Assembly: GCA_947034885.2 (NCBI GenBank)
Contig: OX344751.2
Coordinates: 4,092,001 to 4,156,000, forward strand
Length of the DNA: 64,000 bases
Direction: 5' to 3'
DNA from: Thuidium tamariscinum
Taxonomy: Eukaryota; Streptophyta; Bryopsida; Hypnales; Thuidiaceae
Made by a program: the position numbers and the translations under genes
In this document: one piece after another, positions 48,216 to 60,743 of the stretch
Numbering within the stretch: the stretch's first letter is position 1
Layout of the letters: each line of letters opens with the position of its first letter
The notes under the pieces: model-generated
The model's input: only the letters and a program-made list of their open reading frames with translations
What the model was told of the DNA's origin: nothing
Databases searched by the model: none

Positions 48216-51200
48216 ATGAATTGGATCAAATTCTCAAAGGCATCTTCAAGTATCAGTCCTTCAAGGTCATTGTTGGTGAAGATGATTGTTTTGACAAGGC
48301 CATCCATACACATTGTAGCAAGTGGAAAGGTACCATTGCTACTAAACCAATTGCCCTTCAATTTTAATAGGGTGTGGCCTACATTTTAGTGGAAATACTT
48401 CTATTGCTAGAGCTTTTGTGGTACAGAGGAGGTGTGACAATTGATGGATTTCATCATGAAAAACTAGGGGCTACAAAAGTTAGCCTTGCATTCATATTTT
48501 CATTTTTTCATGGATAATGTAGCTTTTATTAAACTTTAGCTTATCCATTTTAGTCTTCTAAAAGTGCATTTGTAAACTTTAGGCTTGTAATAGGTTTCAT
48601 GAACTTTGAATTTTGAGCATACATGTATAAGATTTTGGTATTTTTTAAAACAATCTTAGCTTAACAACATACTTTGGTTATCATCAATCATGTGCTTGTT
48701 TAGTTCCTACTACTTGTAGTTGTATGGCACTTCACAAATGTGTTGTACTTTACAAATTCTATGACACTTTAGAAATGGTATGGCACTTTACAAAAATTTA
48801 TCAATGAGGAAGAAACAAGCTTAAAGAACTACCATTGGTATAATACAACCTCAAGATTGGAAGGTAGTAGGTTCTTCAAGTGACCATTTGAGAGCTCATT
48901 TGTTAGGACCCTTATCATAATCTTGGATGGATAGATGCATTGATAGATGAAAGGATTGATGATTGTATCATGACTTTTGTTATGACCTTTGATGGATGAA
49001 TGCATTGATGGATGATCTTTTTTGGTTAGTAGAACGTCAAAGTATGTCGGAGCTCTTATCACATAGAGGGTATCTTACAAGAAATGGAACTTCTTATGAC
49101 AAGATATGAAATATGTATTAATTTCAAATTTAATTGTTTATTGATGACACATTGTTAAAATAATTTAATTTTTTTTATACATTCAACCATTAGATAAATA
49201 TAGTAAATTTTTCTATCACTATTTTAAATAACATTAGAATAATTTTCATTTGTGAAAACAACTTTGAAAAAGTGTAGTAATGCACCAAATGTTGAAAAAA
49301 CAATGAAACATGGGGGGAGGAAAATTTGAGGTGTAACTATGAATGGCTTCATTTTTTATAAATAAAATTGAATGATGTTAATATGGTATAATATTAGTGG
49401 TGGAGAATTTCAAAAAGGGATTGGAAGGGACATCTTTGTAGAACTTAATACCATTGTCATTAGTTATTTTTTTCCAAAGTACTCAATCCTAGGTAATTTT
49501 AGAACTCATCATTGCCTATATTTTGAAAACATTTTTTATTTAATTAGTTTTAAAAGTTCATTTATCTTTTCTAAACTTACTACAAATTAACTGGTATATA
49601 TTCCCCAAATGCCAAAAGTCAATTTAGACCAAACCTACATCTGCTATGAATAGTATGTAACATTGTACAACCTTTTTGACATTCTTACTTTGTTTGATGT
49701 TCAAATTTATGATTAAAAAATATTCATATCAAGCTTCTAATTAATATCTTTAATGATTAATATTTGTCAAATCAATTAAAAAACACATAACTTTTAAGTA
49801 CTTGAATAGTACAAATTTTTTTTCATTGCTTGAATGAAAGTTTGTTGTGATTAACATAACTTATGCATTGCATATATATATGAAACAAATATTTACAACG
49901 GAGAGTTGACAATAAAAACATCACTACTTAAATTCTCATAAAGTAATTACACATACATGTGATTGAATATGCAATTACACATTGTTTGTATAAAGAAACT
50001 ACGAATTTCTTGTAGGAATTTAGTAAAAGTTAGTAGAGTAGTCTACAATCTCTTGAAATGCATTTTTCTAGACAATATATGAATAAATCATGAATTTTCA
50101 CAATGCTAAAAAATTAGTGTCCCTACAACAATATTGTACATATTAGATAGGAATTTGTAAAGACTACCACCTTAAAAAAGGGATCACATTTGAGTTCACA
50201 TACTCAAATAGAAAAATCTCCACCTCTAAGATTGTATAATTTTCAACACTTTTTAATTTTGTTCACAAAAAATGAAGTTGCTAATGGTTAAATGAAAATG
50301 CAAGATTGTGTTCAAAGTTGAATTTTAGATTTCATTTGGACATAGCTTAATAGCTTCCTTAAAAAAAACCTGAATTCGAACAAGTGGTAGAAGCAAACTA
50401 ACTTTTATCTCTAAAAACTTGCTTGAGATTTTGAAACCTCATGTAAGAGTTCTAAACAAATTCTACAAGGGGGGTGGATAGTGGAAGGGACATTTTTTTG
50501 GACATTTTTCAACAACCCCTCTGAAATTTCTTTCTAACTTTTATGTGGAGAATTGAAATCTAAAACAAATTTTTGGAGATAAAACTATATTTAATTTCTC
50601 CAAATTTTCTTAGTTTAAATTTTTTTGAAAAAATATAGTCTATTATGTCTTAATGAGGTTTAAAATTTGACTTTTATTACAATTCCTGCGTTTCCACTTA
50701 ACCATGAGTGGAGGAGTTCTTTTTTGTCCTAATTCACATATCCCACGTGGTTTGTTTCACCCACCACTATTTTATTAGTATAAAGAGCTTTTCTCCTCTC
50801 CTAATTCAACACAAGATTGACTATGAGTCTCAAATGAAAAAGGGGTAGGAAAAATGAAATATGTGGCACAAAATCCACATCATTGGCTTGATTTTTTTAT
50901 TGAAAATATTCAGTACTATTTCATTATATTCTACTTTCACTTTCGGAAAAATCAAATTTAAACCAAAATTAAAAACAGATTGCGGGGTCTTCAAAGGGCT
51001 GTGGACCAACCCTCTAATCTACCCACATTCTAGCCATGCCCTCAAAAGCCCAACACCTCCACCCCACCCCTAATGACACCCAAATTTTAACTATGGTAGG
51101 AGGCTCATAAACCATGCAGGCTTTTGCAACTACCCAATAGGAAGGTCTAAAATGGATAGCTCATTGTGAAAAAATGAATTGTAGATTATATTAAAGCATG

Positions 51201-51727
51201 CTAAGATTTGATTGTTACTATTTGAATGGATGGTTTCAGAGTTACATGGGTTCAATCTTAACTAAGTGGGTAGGCTCTACAGATTTTATTCAAAATAAAA
51301 AAATGATTGTTGAACTACCTTCTTTCAAGTGTTAAAAAAATCTGAAATAATGATTAATTGAAGAATTCATTTCAGTTTTTGAAAGGGACACATTTAGAAA
51401 CCATTTCTAATGCTTTTCACATGTTGCATTACTAGTTTTTGAACCAAGTCAGATTTTTTTGAAACTGCTCATGTATGGGTTTTCAAGGCCTGCTGATTAC
51501 AAATAGAGTCCTATGGTAGATTGTGTTTGAAAATTCATAAATAATTCAATAATGCTTCAAAAAATATGAAACGACTTGTGTTAGATTCCTCATCTATTTA
51601 TCCTTGACTGAAAAATAAACTAAAAATATTTCCATCTAAATACATGTACAAAAAAAGCAGATCAGCTCTAAAATGAGTGGTTTCTGAGCCTCCTATCATA
51701 ACATCAAATGCAAACATACCCTTAAAA
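48216..51727. other. AT-rich intergenic sequence; last part related to the duplication blocks
   Basis: No gene is recognised. 48900-49030 has loosely repeated GATGGAT/GATGAATGCATTGATG. From about 51120 to 51700 the sequence is a third copy of the region at 30000-30500/31800-31990 and 58200-58400 (GATTCCTCATCTATTT, AATTCAATAATGCTTCAAAA). Between 49100 and 51100 I see nothing beyond A/T-rich sequence. Confidence 0.45.
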
Positions 51728-52012
51728 CATAAGAGGTTTTTTCGGGGTATTGAGAGACTGTTTCAGCCTCGTTCCCCATTCTGTGAACCAGCCACTGCTG
51801 GTCAAAATAAAAAAATATTAAAAATATTAAAAATATTAAAAATAATAAATAAAAATAAAAAAATAAAAAAATATTTTTTTATTTTAATAAAATATTATTA
51901 TCTGATGTGGCAGTCTCTATGCCACATCAGATCTGCTGCTGGGACTGTTTCCAGCGAGTTCCCACAGTCCGGGAACTCGTAGTCTCCCAACATGGTGAGA
52001 AAACCTCTTATG
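51728..52012. mobile_element. CATAAGAGG-family MITE, 285 bp
   Basis: The ends CATAAGAGGTTTTTTCGG and GAGAAAACCTCTTATG are inverted. AGACTGTTTCAG follows the left end and CGTAGTCTCCCAAC precedes the right. The centre (51810-51900) is A/T-only, and GATGTGGCAGTCTCTATGCC forms a further small hairpin. Confidence 0.75.
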
Positions 52013-52614
52013 CAACAACAAAAATAGACAAATGAATAGGCCGTTCTCTAGAAAAGATTATCAAAGTCAACCAGCGTTCACAAAACTGGCTAAATTTCGC
52101 TCCATTGCTACTAAACTTTTAGTAGCTAAATCTCTATAGGAAAAAATCTTTGAAAAATTTAAATTTTAGCTAAGATTATTACAACCAATAGAATTTGATA
52201 GCCAATTTGTTACTTACTCTATATTGGAATTAGCATCTTTGTAGTTAGTTATGGGTATTAGTACCCCCAATTATCCTTTACAACTTGTAAAATCCTTTCT
52301 TTTCTAATTTTGGAAATGTCACTTTCTCTCAAGATAGCCAAAGTTGATGCTTATTTATCTTGAAGGTAGAAAATTGCACCAAATCCCCTAAACTAGGTAG
52401 CATATTATACTAAATTCTATAAACTAGTTCTGGGATCACTGGAGTCAACCCAAGGCAACCTTTCAAACTGGAGAGGCTAGATTTGAAGCACTTGGATATT
52501 CAAGGCACTCCTACATCCAAACAAGACATGGCACATCTCAATAGAATATAATTATATGAAATCCATGTGATAATAAGCACTCTTACATCCAAACAAGACA
52601 TGGCACATTCCAAT

Positions 52615-52740
52615 CAGGGTTTATTTTTTTGGCAAAATTTTGCCAGATCTGTCAAAATCTGACAAATCAGCAATAAACCCTCCCAAAACTGGCCACTGCA
52701 GCAAGGCTAGAACATGGGACATTGGTAAAAAAAACACCTG
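52615..52740. mobile_element. Very short hAT-type MITE, 126 bp, TSD ATTCCAAT
   Basis: It begins CAGGGTTTATTTTTTTGGC and its right end, complemented, begins CAGGTGTTTTTTTTACC. The flanks are a perfect 8-bp duplication ATTCCAAT (52607-52614 and 52741-52748). It interrupts one unit of the 72-bp tandem array. Confidence 0.85.
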
Positions 52741-52980
52741 ATTCCAATAGAACAGAATGACATGAAATCCATCTGGTGCTAAGCACTCTTACATCCAAAC
52801 AAGATGTGGCACATTTCAATAGAATAGAATGACATGAAATCCATGTGATGGTAAGCATCTCTCTGTGTGACCTCAGTGCCCCCCACTTTGTCTTGCTCTA
52901 GCTGTAATTCTAAGGCACATGATAAGTTAGAGAAGATGGGAAAGTCATCACAATCATGTTGAATGGAGTAAGGTAGGTAC

Positions 52981-53231
52981 ACCCAAAAGTGCCAGTTTTT
53001 CATACTGTGCCTAGTTCTTGTTATTAGCTAGTTCAGATTTTTATACAGTCTTGTGGCCAAGTGAAAGCATGTTCCAACGCAGGATTTGGACACCGTATGC
53101 AAAAGTTATTCATAGTCAAAGTCTGTTTCTGAAACCGCCATCTACAGCCTGCGAACATGACTGATTTTGAAAATGTATGTGCAGTGTAGATGGCGGTTTA
53201 AGAAACAGGGCGCTTTTGGGTGTACCTACCT
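52981..53231. mobile_element. TA-flanked MITE, AGGTAGGTACACCC ends, 251 bp
   Basis: The ends AGGTAGGTACACCCAAAAG and CTTTTGGGTGTACCTACCT are perfect inverted repeats flanked by TA on both sides. A second copy is at 55228-55499. The matching place in block A (about 28010) has no element. The TA duplication suggests a Tc1/mariner (Stowaway-like) relationship. Confidence 0.8.
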
Positions 53232-53332
53232 TAAGCTTAATGGAAACCACTGCTCTTTCTGACTAGTTTCTCTGGACAGAGAACCAGACAACCATTTCTC
53301 TCACTTGCTCAGACTCCCATCAAGATCAGATA

Positions 53333-53468
53333 AGTAGTCTGCTCTAAAAGCAACTGCATTCTAAATGTGACCTTTATCTAGGAACCAATGACATGTTATT
53401 TGAAATATGTACTTTTGTTCATGATGAGTTAGGTAGGTTTAAGTGGTGGCTTTTAGAGCAGACTACCT
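53333..53468. mobile_element. TA-flanked MITE, AGGTAGTCTGCTCT ends, 136 bp
   Basis: The left end AGTAGTCTGCTCTAAAAGC (one base lost) and right end GCTTTTAGAGCAGACTACCT are inverted, with TA on both sides. The second copy is at 57200-57336. Block A has an uninterrupted site around 28105. Confidence 0.8.
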
Positions 53469-55227
53469 TAGTGTTGCAGAAACTGAAAGTGAATGGATTG
53501 TCAGTTTGTCACAACTTTGGATTTTAACTTCACCCACCCAGGAAGGTCAGGAGAGCCATTTTGTGGCTTTTGGATGATTTCTGGATGAATTGGAGAGATA
53601 AGGTAGGAGGTCGATACAGTGATAGTCTGAGTGCTGAAGCTGAATTTTGGAGAGGGAAAACATCTTCAAATATTCTTCAATAAATTTTCTTTGAAAGACA
53701 AGAAAAAATGACATCCAATCCAAGTTGTTTAATATTTTTTGGAGCTTTGAGGAATTAGTTATGAAATTTTGAAATTGAAAGCCATAAGACCCTAAAAGTG
53801 ACCACCACCTAGAATGTACATAGTTTGTACATTTTGGAATATTGCAGAAAGCAAAATGTACCTCTAAGCCATGTTTGGTTCTAAATGCCCTGTTAGAGTT
53901 TGAGCCTCCTACCTTATAAGGTAAGAGGCTCAAAAACTGCTCATTGAAGTGTTGGTTCACCTTTATCATGTATTTTTTTAGATGGTAATATTTTTCGCTC
54001 ATCTTCGAGTCAAAGAGAAATAAACGAGGAATCTAACACAATTTTTGGAACATTTATGAATTACTTATGAATTTTCAAACGAAATCTGACATAGGGCCCT
54101 ATTTGTGATTTGTAGGCCTTGGAAACCCACACATGCTTAGTTTTTAAAAAAATATGTTTTTGTTCGAAAACTAGCATTGCAACATGTAAAAAGTAATAGA
54201 GATGGTTCTAACTAAGTGGATAGGTGTCTACTAATTTTATTCAAAATAAGAATGGATAGTCCAACTACCTTCTTACGTATGTTAAAACATCTTAAATAAT
54301 AATTGATTCAAGAATTCATTTCAGTTTTAGAAAGGGTCACATATATAAATGAATCCATAGTGGCTCTTAAACCATTCATTGAAGAAGTATAAACCAAATC
54401 TTATCATGGTTTGATGTAATCAAGAGGCCATTTTCCCACAATTAGGTATCCATTTCACAACCTCCTATTGGACAATTGAAAATGCCTGCATTGTTTTTGA
54501 ACCCTCTCCTATGAGAAGCATTTTTTTCATCCATTTTTTTTGTTGACCTTTCACAAAGGGTTATAAAGAGTTTCCAATTGAGTTTGTAGTCTTGCTAGTA
54601 TTTGTCTTCATGTGAGTGAGAAATTATTTTTAAAAATGGATCACAAAAATATGCTATTTTAGTGTATTTGGAGAAATTTCTTTGCAAAAATGACATTTTT
54701 TGAGTTTGAGTTTAACTAACAAAATGAAGGTCATCTACTCTAGTTTCCACTCCAATTTGGATTTTTGAAAAAATTCGTAAAATTCAATTTTTATTGCAAT
54801 TTGAACTTAGGATGATTTTGAAATGTCAATTGAATTCTAATTATAGAATGTCACGGGATTCAAGTTTAATATATATTGATGATTTTCACTAACATGTACA
54901 CACATTATGAATTTTTCATATTTTTTGGAATAATTTTCCATTTGATCTTATTTTTCTTCTCTTTTTCTTCAAAAATTCTCATAAAATTCAATTTTTGTCA
55001 AAAAAAAATCTAAAAATTTCAGGAAGTAAAGAAGACACGTAACTTCATCTCTGAAAAATAATTATAAAACTTTCATACATATCTAATTCAAAAATGTAAA
55101 CCAGTTGAGTAATGAGTAAAAGGCTTGAAATTAGTGATTATAGGTTTGTCCTTTAAGAGTTACGTTATTTGGGGGCTTTTCATAAAATGTATGCAGCAGA
55201 GTTCATGAATTAATGTGCTGTCAATTA

Positions 55228-55499
55228 AGGTAGGTACACCCAAAGCGCCACTTATTCATACTGAGCCTAGTTATTGCTATTAATTAGTTCAAATTTTTAT
55301 GTAGTTTTGTTGGCAAGTGAAAGCATGTTCCAACGCACCAAAGAACACAGGATTTGGATACCGTATGCAAAAGTTATTAACAGTCAAAGTCAGTTTCTGA
55401 AAGCGCCATCTACAGTCTGGGCACATGACTAATTTCGAAAATGTATGTGCACTGTAGATGGCGCTTTTAGGAACAGGGCGCTTTTGGGTGTACCCACCT
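55228..55499. mobile_element. TA-flanked MITE, AGGTAGGTACACCC ends, second copy, 272 bp
   Basis: The ends AGGTAGGTACACCCAAAGCG and CGCTTTTGGGTGTACCCACC are inverted and flanked by TA. The interior (GAAAGCATGTTCCAACGCA, CCGTATGCAAAAGTTATT) matches 52981-53231. Confidence 0.8.
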
Positions 55500-55799
55500 T
55501 AGTGGTGATGATAAGGGTAACAACAGACCAGTCATTCATTCACTAAGGTAGGGGCCCTTAAAGTGCTACATTTTTTAAGAGCTAGAAATTTATTTGGGGA
55601 GATTAAGGTAGATTTCTTGAAATATTTTATCAATAAATTTCCCTTGAAAGGAAAATGAAATTGACATCTAATCCAAATTGTTTCATTTTTTGGGAGCTTT
55701 GTGGAATTAATTATGAATTTGAGATGTTGAAATGTAGTAGTCAGTTAGTGAAAGCATCCACCTCTTCAAATGTACACTAAGGTAGACAATTTCCTTTAG

Positions 55800-56440
55800 C
55801 CCCTAAAATGTCTAAGGCCTATTTTGAGCTTCTTGGAATTTGCTTTAAATTGAACAAAAATCCAACATTTTGATAAGTTGAATCAATTTTTTTGAATTGT
55901 AACCATACAAATTCAAAGTAGACATGTTAGAGATGACATAGGAAAAGAAAACACAACAACATCACTTATGGATTGAAAGATTCTAGTGTTTGATTATGTA
56001 GGTGGAAAAACTATGAAAATCTTTGAGTTCTCTTTTTGCATGTCAAATCTAAAAATTTGGTCACCAAAAAAATATGAAGTTGAAGGGCCTAACAAGCATA
56101 ACCCCAATCAATTTATGGCTTCTCAAAATCTACTTTACAATTTTTTTAAATGAATATTTAGTGTGATTTTTTCTCTAAGACCTAGTGTATTTGAGGCTCA
56201 TTTCCAAGAGTCCTTAACTCTATGGAATGTCAAGATTCCAATGAGTACCCTTGCACTAAATCTTGAATAAAGAAATCACAATCATTCATTTTCAAAATTG
56301 GATTGTTGATGCTAAAACTAGACTTCAAAAAGAATCTTTCAAAAATATAAACTACTAAAAATAGAAATTTGGTAAGGTTTTATTTAACTTCAAAGTTTCT
56401 TCAATACCACATTTTGGTGCCTTGGGCATTTAGGGGTTAA
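55800..56440. mobile_element. CCCCTAAAATG-ended element, ~630 bp
   Basis: The left end GCCCCTAAAATGTCTAAGGC and right end GCCTTGGGCATTTAGGGG are inverted. It separates two parts that are adjacent in block A (about 28750-28800). An inverted relative lies at 23700-24250. Confidence 0.6.
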
Positions 56441-57199
56441 TGGCTTCATAGGTTGACCTGTTGGGAACAACACTTAGATGCACTATGTATTGAAAAAGAT
56501 TCTTTGTTTGTACCTTCTTGTCTAATCATCTCTCTTCCTTCATTGCTTAGGGAGAAGTGTCAAAGCTAATTGTAATAGGTGAGTCCAAGAAATCGAAATG
56601 GATTCTAATGAAAAATTTGCATTTACATTGAACAAAATATTCATTTTGAGGAAAAAAATTCTTTTTTTTACATTGGACACCAGCCCTTTTTTTTCTGGCA
56701 CCATGGGGCCAGATTGCACAATTTCAAAATAAATGTCTTTTTTTCACCAGAAAATTTCCAGTTTTCTTTAAAATATGGATGAAGTTGCCAAATTTGGATG
56801 AAAAAGTGTATGAGTATGATGGAAAAGTGTTTTTAAGTGCAAAAGATGGATGAATGTAGAAATACAAAGCTTCACCAAATTTGAAGTGATGGCCATCTTG
56901 GCACTTTTTCAAAAAGTAAAAAAAAAAGGTTGTTGAACACCCAATCCATATTTACTAAAATCCAAACCCTTTTATACTCATCCTAATTAATCTATTACTT
57001 TAAGAAAAATTTAGACTAACTAACCATAGCCATTGGTAGTAAAGATATGCCTGGAGGTATATGGAAAAGGACACATCCTTTGACCATACTACTGATAAGA
57101 TTATAAGAGTCAAACAAGGACAATCTTTCTAAAATTGAGAAGTGATATTTTTACACCTAAGTGTAGGGCACTGATGAGTTAAGTTATTCATTATGGGTA

Positions 57200-57336
57200 A
57201 GGTAGTCTGCTCTATAAGCGATTGTGTTCTAAATGTGATCCCTACTTAGGAAAGACTCACATGTTGTTTGAAATATGTACTACAGTGGATGATGAGTTAG
57301 GTAGGCTTAAGTGGTTGCTTTAAGAGCAGACTACCT
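57200..57336. mobile_element. TA-flanked MITE, AGGTAGTCTGCTCT ends, second copy, 137 bp
   Basis: The ends AGGTAGTCTGCTCTATAAGC and GCTTTAAGAGCAGACTACCT are inverted with TA on both sides. Block A has no element at the matching place (about 29265). Confidence 0.8.
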
Positions 57337-57338
57337 TA

Positions 57339-57735
57339 GAGCATCCCCACTCCGGCGCAAGACAGGACGCAAACTGGGCATATGGTCGGGCCGGGTTGCA
57401 AGAAATTCCCCACCGCACGCAAAATAAGACTTGGGAAATGACCGGCCACGGTGGAATTTCCTGTGTACAGGGCGAAATGCCGAGCACCCGGCTTGGCTCA
57501 AGTCAACTCAAGTTCGCTTTCTTTTTGTATTGTTTCCTTGTTCCGAGGTGCTTTACAATTAAAAAAACACATGGATCCCAAGAAAGTGCCTCGATTTCCA
57601 GAGAAAATCCTTATAATGAGCTTGTTCCCATGTTTGGGGTGGGGGAAATTTTTTTTCCTGGGCCCGGCCAAGCTTCTGGCCACGCCAAGTGCTCCCTGGC
57701 CGGGCCACTTTCCTGTGTGCGGAGTGGAGATGCTC
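57339..57735. mobile_element. PIF/Harbinger-like MITE, GAGCATCCCCACTCCG ends, 397 bp, TTA TSD
   Basis: The ends GAGCATCCCCACTCCG and CGGAGTGGAGATGCTC are inverted with one mismatch, flanked by TTA (57336-57338 and 57736-57738). It is distinctly GC-richer than its surroundings. It inserted right at the edge of the preceding TA-type MITE. Open frames through 57396-58147 depend on this insertion and are not genes. Confidence 0.85.
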
Positions 57736-58666
57736 TTACTTCTACTTCATTTGTACATTCATGGTGTAATGAGAAGCAAAGTGTACAAAGAGGAGGTGGA
57801 CACTTGTAGAGTCCAAAAGCTTTGTGGACCTCCAGGCTACCTTTACTTATTAATGTTCCTATGGTTGGTTGGTTTTTATCACCTTTACTTATTGATGTTC
57901 TTCCAACCAGCGTTGTAATAATTATTAACTTACTATGAATGGAAAGAACAAAGAAAGCAGAGCTGCCACATAATTTATGACTCCTTTCTGCAGCAAAGTG
58001 CGCCCGTGTCTTGAGTTGGAGAAGAACCAATGAACCAGTCATTTTTTTAATGGAAATTCTGACCTCCTGGAGATGCACAGATCCATTCCTCAGAAACTGC
58101 TCATTTACAAGCTGATCTCCGTTTTTCATGTATTTCTTTTGATGCAAATATTTTGAACTTATTTTGTAGTCAAAGAAAAATATTCTAGGAATCTAACACA
58201 AGTTGTTTCATATTTTTTTGAAGCATTACTGAATTAGTTATGAATTTTCAAATACAATCTGGCATAGGGTCCTATTTGTGATCAGTAGGCCTTGAAAACT
58301 CATACATGCAGAGTTTGAAAATAAATCTGGCTTTGTTCAAGAACTAGCATTGCAACATGTGAAAAGTAATCAAGTTGGTTTCTAAATGTGTTCCTTCCTA
58401 AAGTTGAAGTGAATGCTTGAATAATCATTATTTCAAATTTTGTAACACTTGTAAGAAGGAGGTTCAACAACCAAGTTTTATTTTATTCACTTAGTTAAGA
58501 ATGAAGCCACTGTGACTCTGAAACCATCCATTGAAGAAGGAAAAAAACCAACTCTTATCATGCTCTAATGTAATTGGAAATTCATTGACTCACAATCAAG
58601 TTCCATTTCACAACGTCCTACTAGATGGTTGCAAAAGCCTGGGCGATTTCAGAGCCCTTTCCTATA

Positions 58667-59270
58667 GTTTGTTTTGTTTTGTTTGTTTGTCACGTTGAGA
58701 TCTCCGAGCCTGTGTGTCCCCTAGTTGCATGCTTGGTACCGTCAAAAAGTTCTCAACAAGGAGGGGTGCACGCGCTTGGTTTCATGGTGGTTCAACCTAT
58801 GGTGTGAAAGTTATGAACTTTTTTAGTATTTTTGGTTCTAAGAAATTAGAAAATTACTTCTGCTTCCATTCTTTAAGTAGTTTGTTTTGTTTTGTTTGTT
58901 TGTTGTCATGTTGAGATCCCCAAACCTGTACGTCCCCCAATCACGTGCTTAGTACCGTCAAAAAGCTCTCAGCAAGGAGGGGTGCACAAGCTTGGTTTCA
59001 TGGCAATTTGACCTATAGTGTGAAAGTTATGAATTTTTGAATATTTTTGGTTTAAAAAATTTAGAAAATTACTTTTGCTTTGATTTTGGTCACAATCTTG
59101 GTACTGTCGGAAAGTCCTCAGCAAGGAGGGCTGCATAGCCTTTGTTTTGTAGCGTTCCAATCTACAATGTGAGAGTTATTGAATTTCAAAGTTTTCATGC
59201 ATTAAAAAGTTGAAAGATTACTTTGATTTTAGATTTGATTGTGACAACGGCACATGACACAATAGTATGA
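58667..59270 (+). repeat. ~210-bp tandem repeat, nearly 3 copies
   Basis: Units start near 58667 and 58880, with a shorter third from about 59090. Each has GTTTGTTTTGTTTTG (first two), TACCGTCAAAAAG, CTCAGCAAGGAGGGGTGCA, TGGTTTCATGG and GTGTGAAAGTTATGAA. No coding region is supported. Confidence 0.75.
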
Positions 59271-59613
59271 CTGATTTGAAATGATTTCATCCATTTTTTC
59301 TTCAAATATTTGATTGGGAAAGTTGATTGGCGGAGCACTAGCATTTCATTTTGTTCCTCATATATTATAATTATCAGCAATATTCTCTAGTAAAATAAAT
59401 TTCATTGAAACCATTTTCTGTAAAGAAAAGCACTTTTTGGCAAACTAAAGATCTCTTTGAAAATAATTACAAATAACTTATTATTTGATACATTAACTCT
59501 AGATAAAGAACTTGTTGTCATTGTGTTAGAGTGATGTATTATTCAAATAGTTCTTCATTCATTTATTGAAGTAATGCATCAATTTTTAAAAACATGTATG
59601 TATGTATGTATGT

Positions 59614-60275
59614 ATGGGTCGTTGCAAGAAACACTCAGTAACGATTTTGGCTTAAAATGGTTTTAGTATTGGAGTATTGTGACTTTTGGAATAAAATTTT
59701 AAAAAATAAAATAAAATATGGATAATTTGTAAAGCATTAAAAACTAAGGTGTGTGAAAATTCAAGCCTTAAAAAATTTATTTCTAAAAGTTATGCACACT
59801 CAAAGAGTGATGGAAAATACCATGAAAATCAACATTTTGATGTTTGATTTCTTTTTTAAAATTTAAATTTAAAAAAAATTGCATTCTTTGTACTTGCACA
59901 AAGGTAGTGAGTGTACTTTGAGTAGATGTGGAAGGTGGAAAGTTTACTATATTAAAAAAATCTTTTGTAGGATTGTATAACTGCAGTAGAAGCCTATATA
60001 TGTCGATTTTGAGCTTCAAATTCAAATTTTTGGGTCTAAAATAGTACTAAAATCCCCTAAAATGATTAGGTAGACATCCAATAGGGAGCGGCTTAAAAAT
60101 AATATAATAGTTTTTTTTAAATCCAACAAATGACTGAATATGGGAAATTATCACATGTACCTTCACTTAGTCAAGTTTCATAGAAAACAGACAAAAGATG
60201 CAAAGGTTAGGAGCAAGAAGACACTTGTTCAAAGGCAATCAGACAAAAAATTGGACAAGTATTTCTTGCAATTTT
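59614..60275. mobile_element. GGGTCGTTGCAAGAAACACT element, decayed
   Basis: It is the block B counterpart of 32366-33100; the right end reads GGACAAGTATTTCTTGCAAT. A TGTA microsatellite (59597-59616) abuts its left end. Confidence 0.55.
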
Positions 60276-60743
60276 CCATATGCATAAATATGAAAAAAAT
60301 TCAAAAAAGCATGCCACTCAATATTGTATAGGATACATTCTTTAAAGAAGAACACCTTGTAGAATTGGTCTTGGTGTATTCCATATGTCATTTTTCCATT
60401 CATTTTCTATGACTAGTGTAGATTTTAGACTACACGATCTAAGTATAAAAAGTGTCAAGTTTGTGGGATACCATCATTTTTACAAAATGTTTGGTAATAG
60501 ATTTCTCTAAATAATATACTAATGGTACTTTTGCACTTGCCTTTAGTAGAGGTCTTTCAATGATATTTGGGAATGCTAATGGATGGTACTTGTAGACTTG
60601 CCCTTGTTGATAATTAAGGTAGTTCAAGTACATATTTCGGACAACCCTCGTACAATGTCTTTATAGGCTGATCTATTGTGAACAACATTTAGATGTATTG
60701 TTTATTGAAAAAGATTCTTTGTTTGTACCATCTTGTCTAATCA

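Noticed and set aside
57396-58147. Several frames of 137-178 codons on both strands
   Set aside because: They run through a GC-rich MITE (57339-57735) that is absent from block A.
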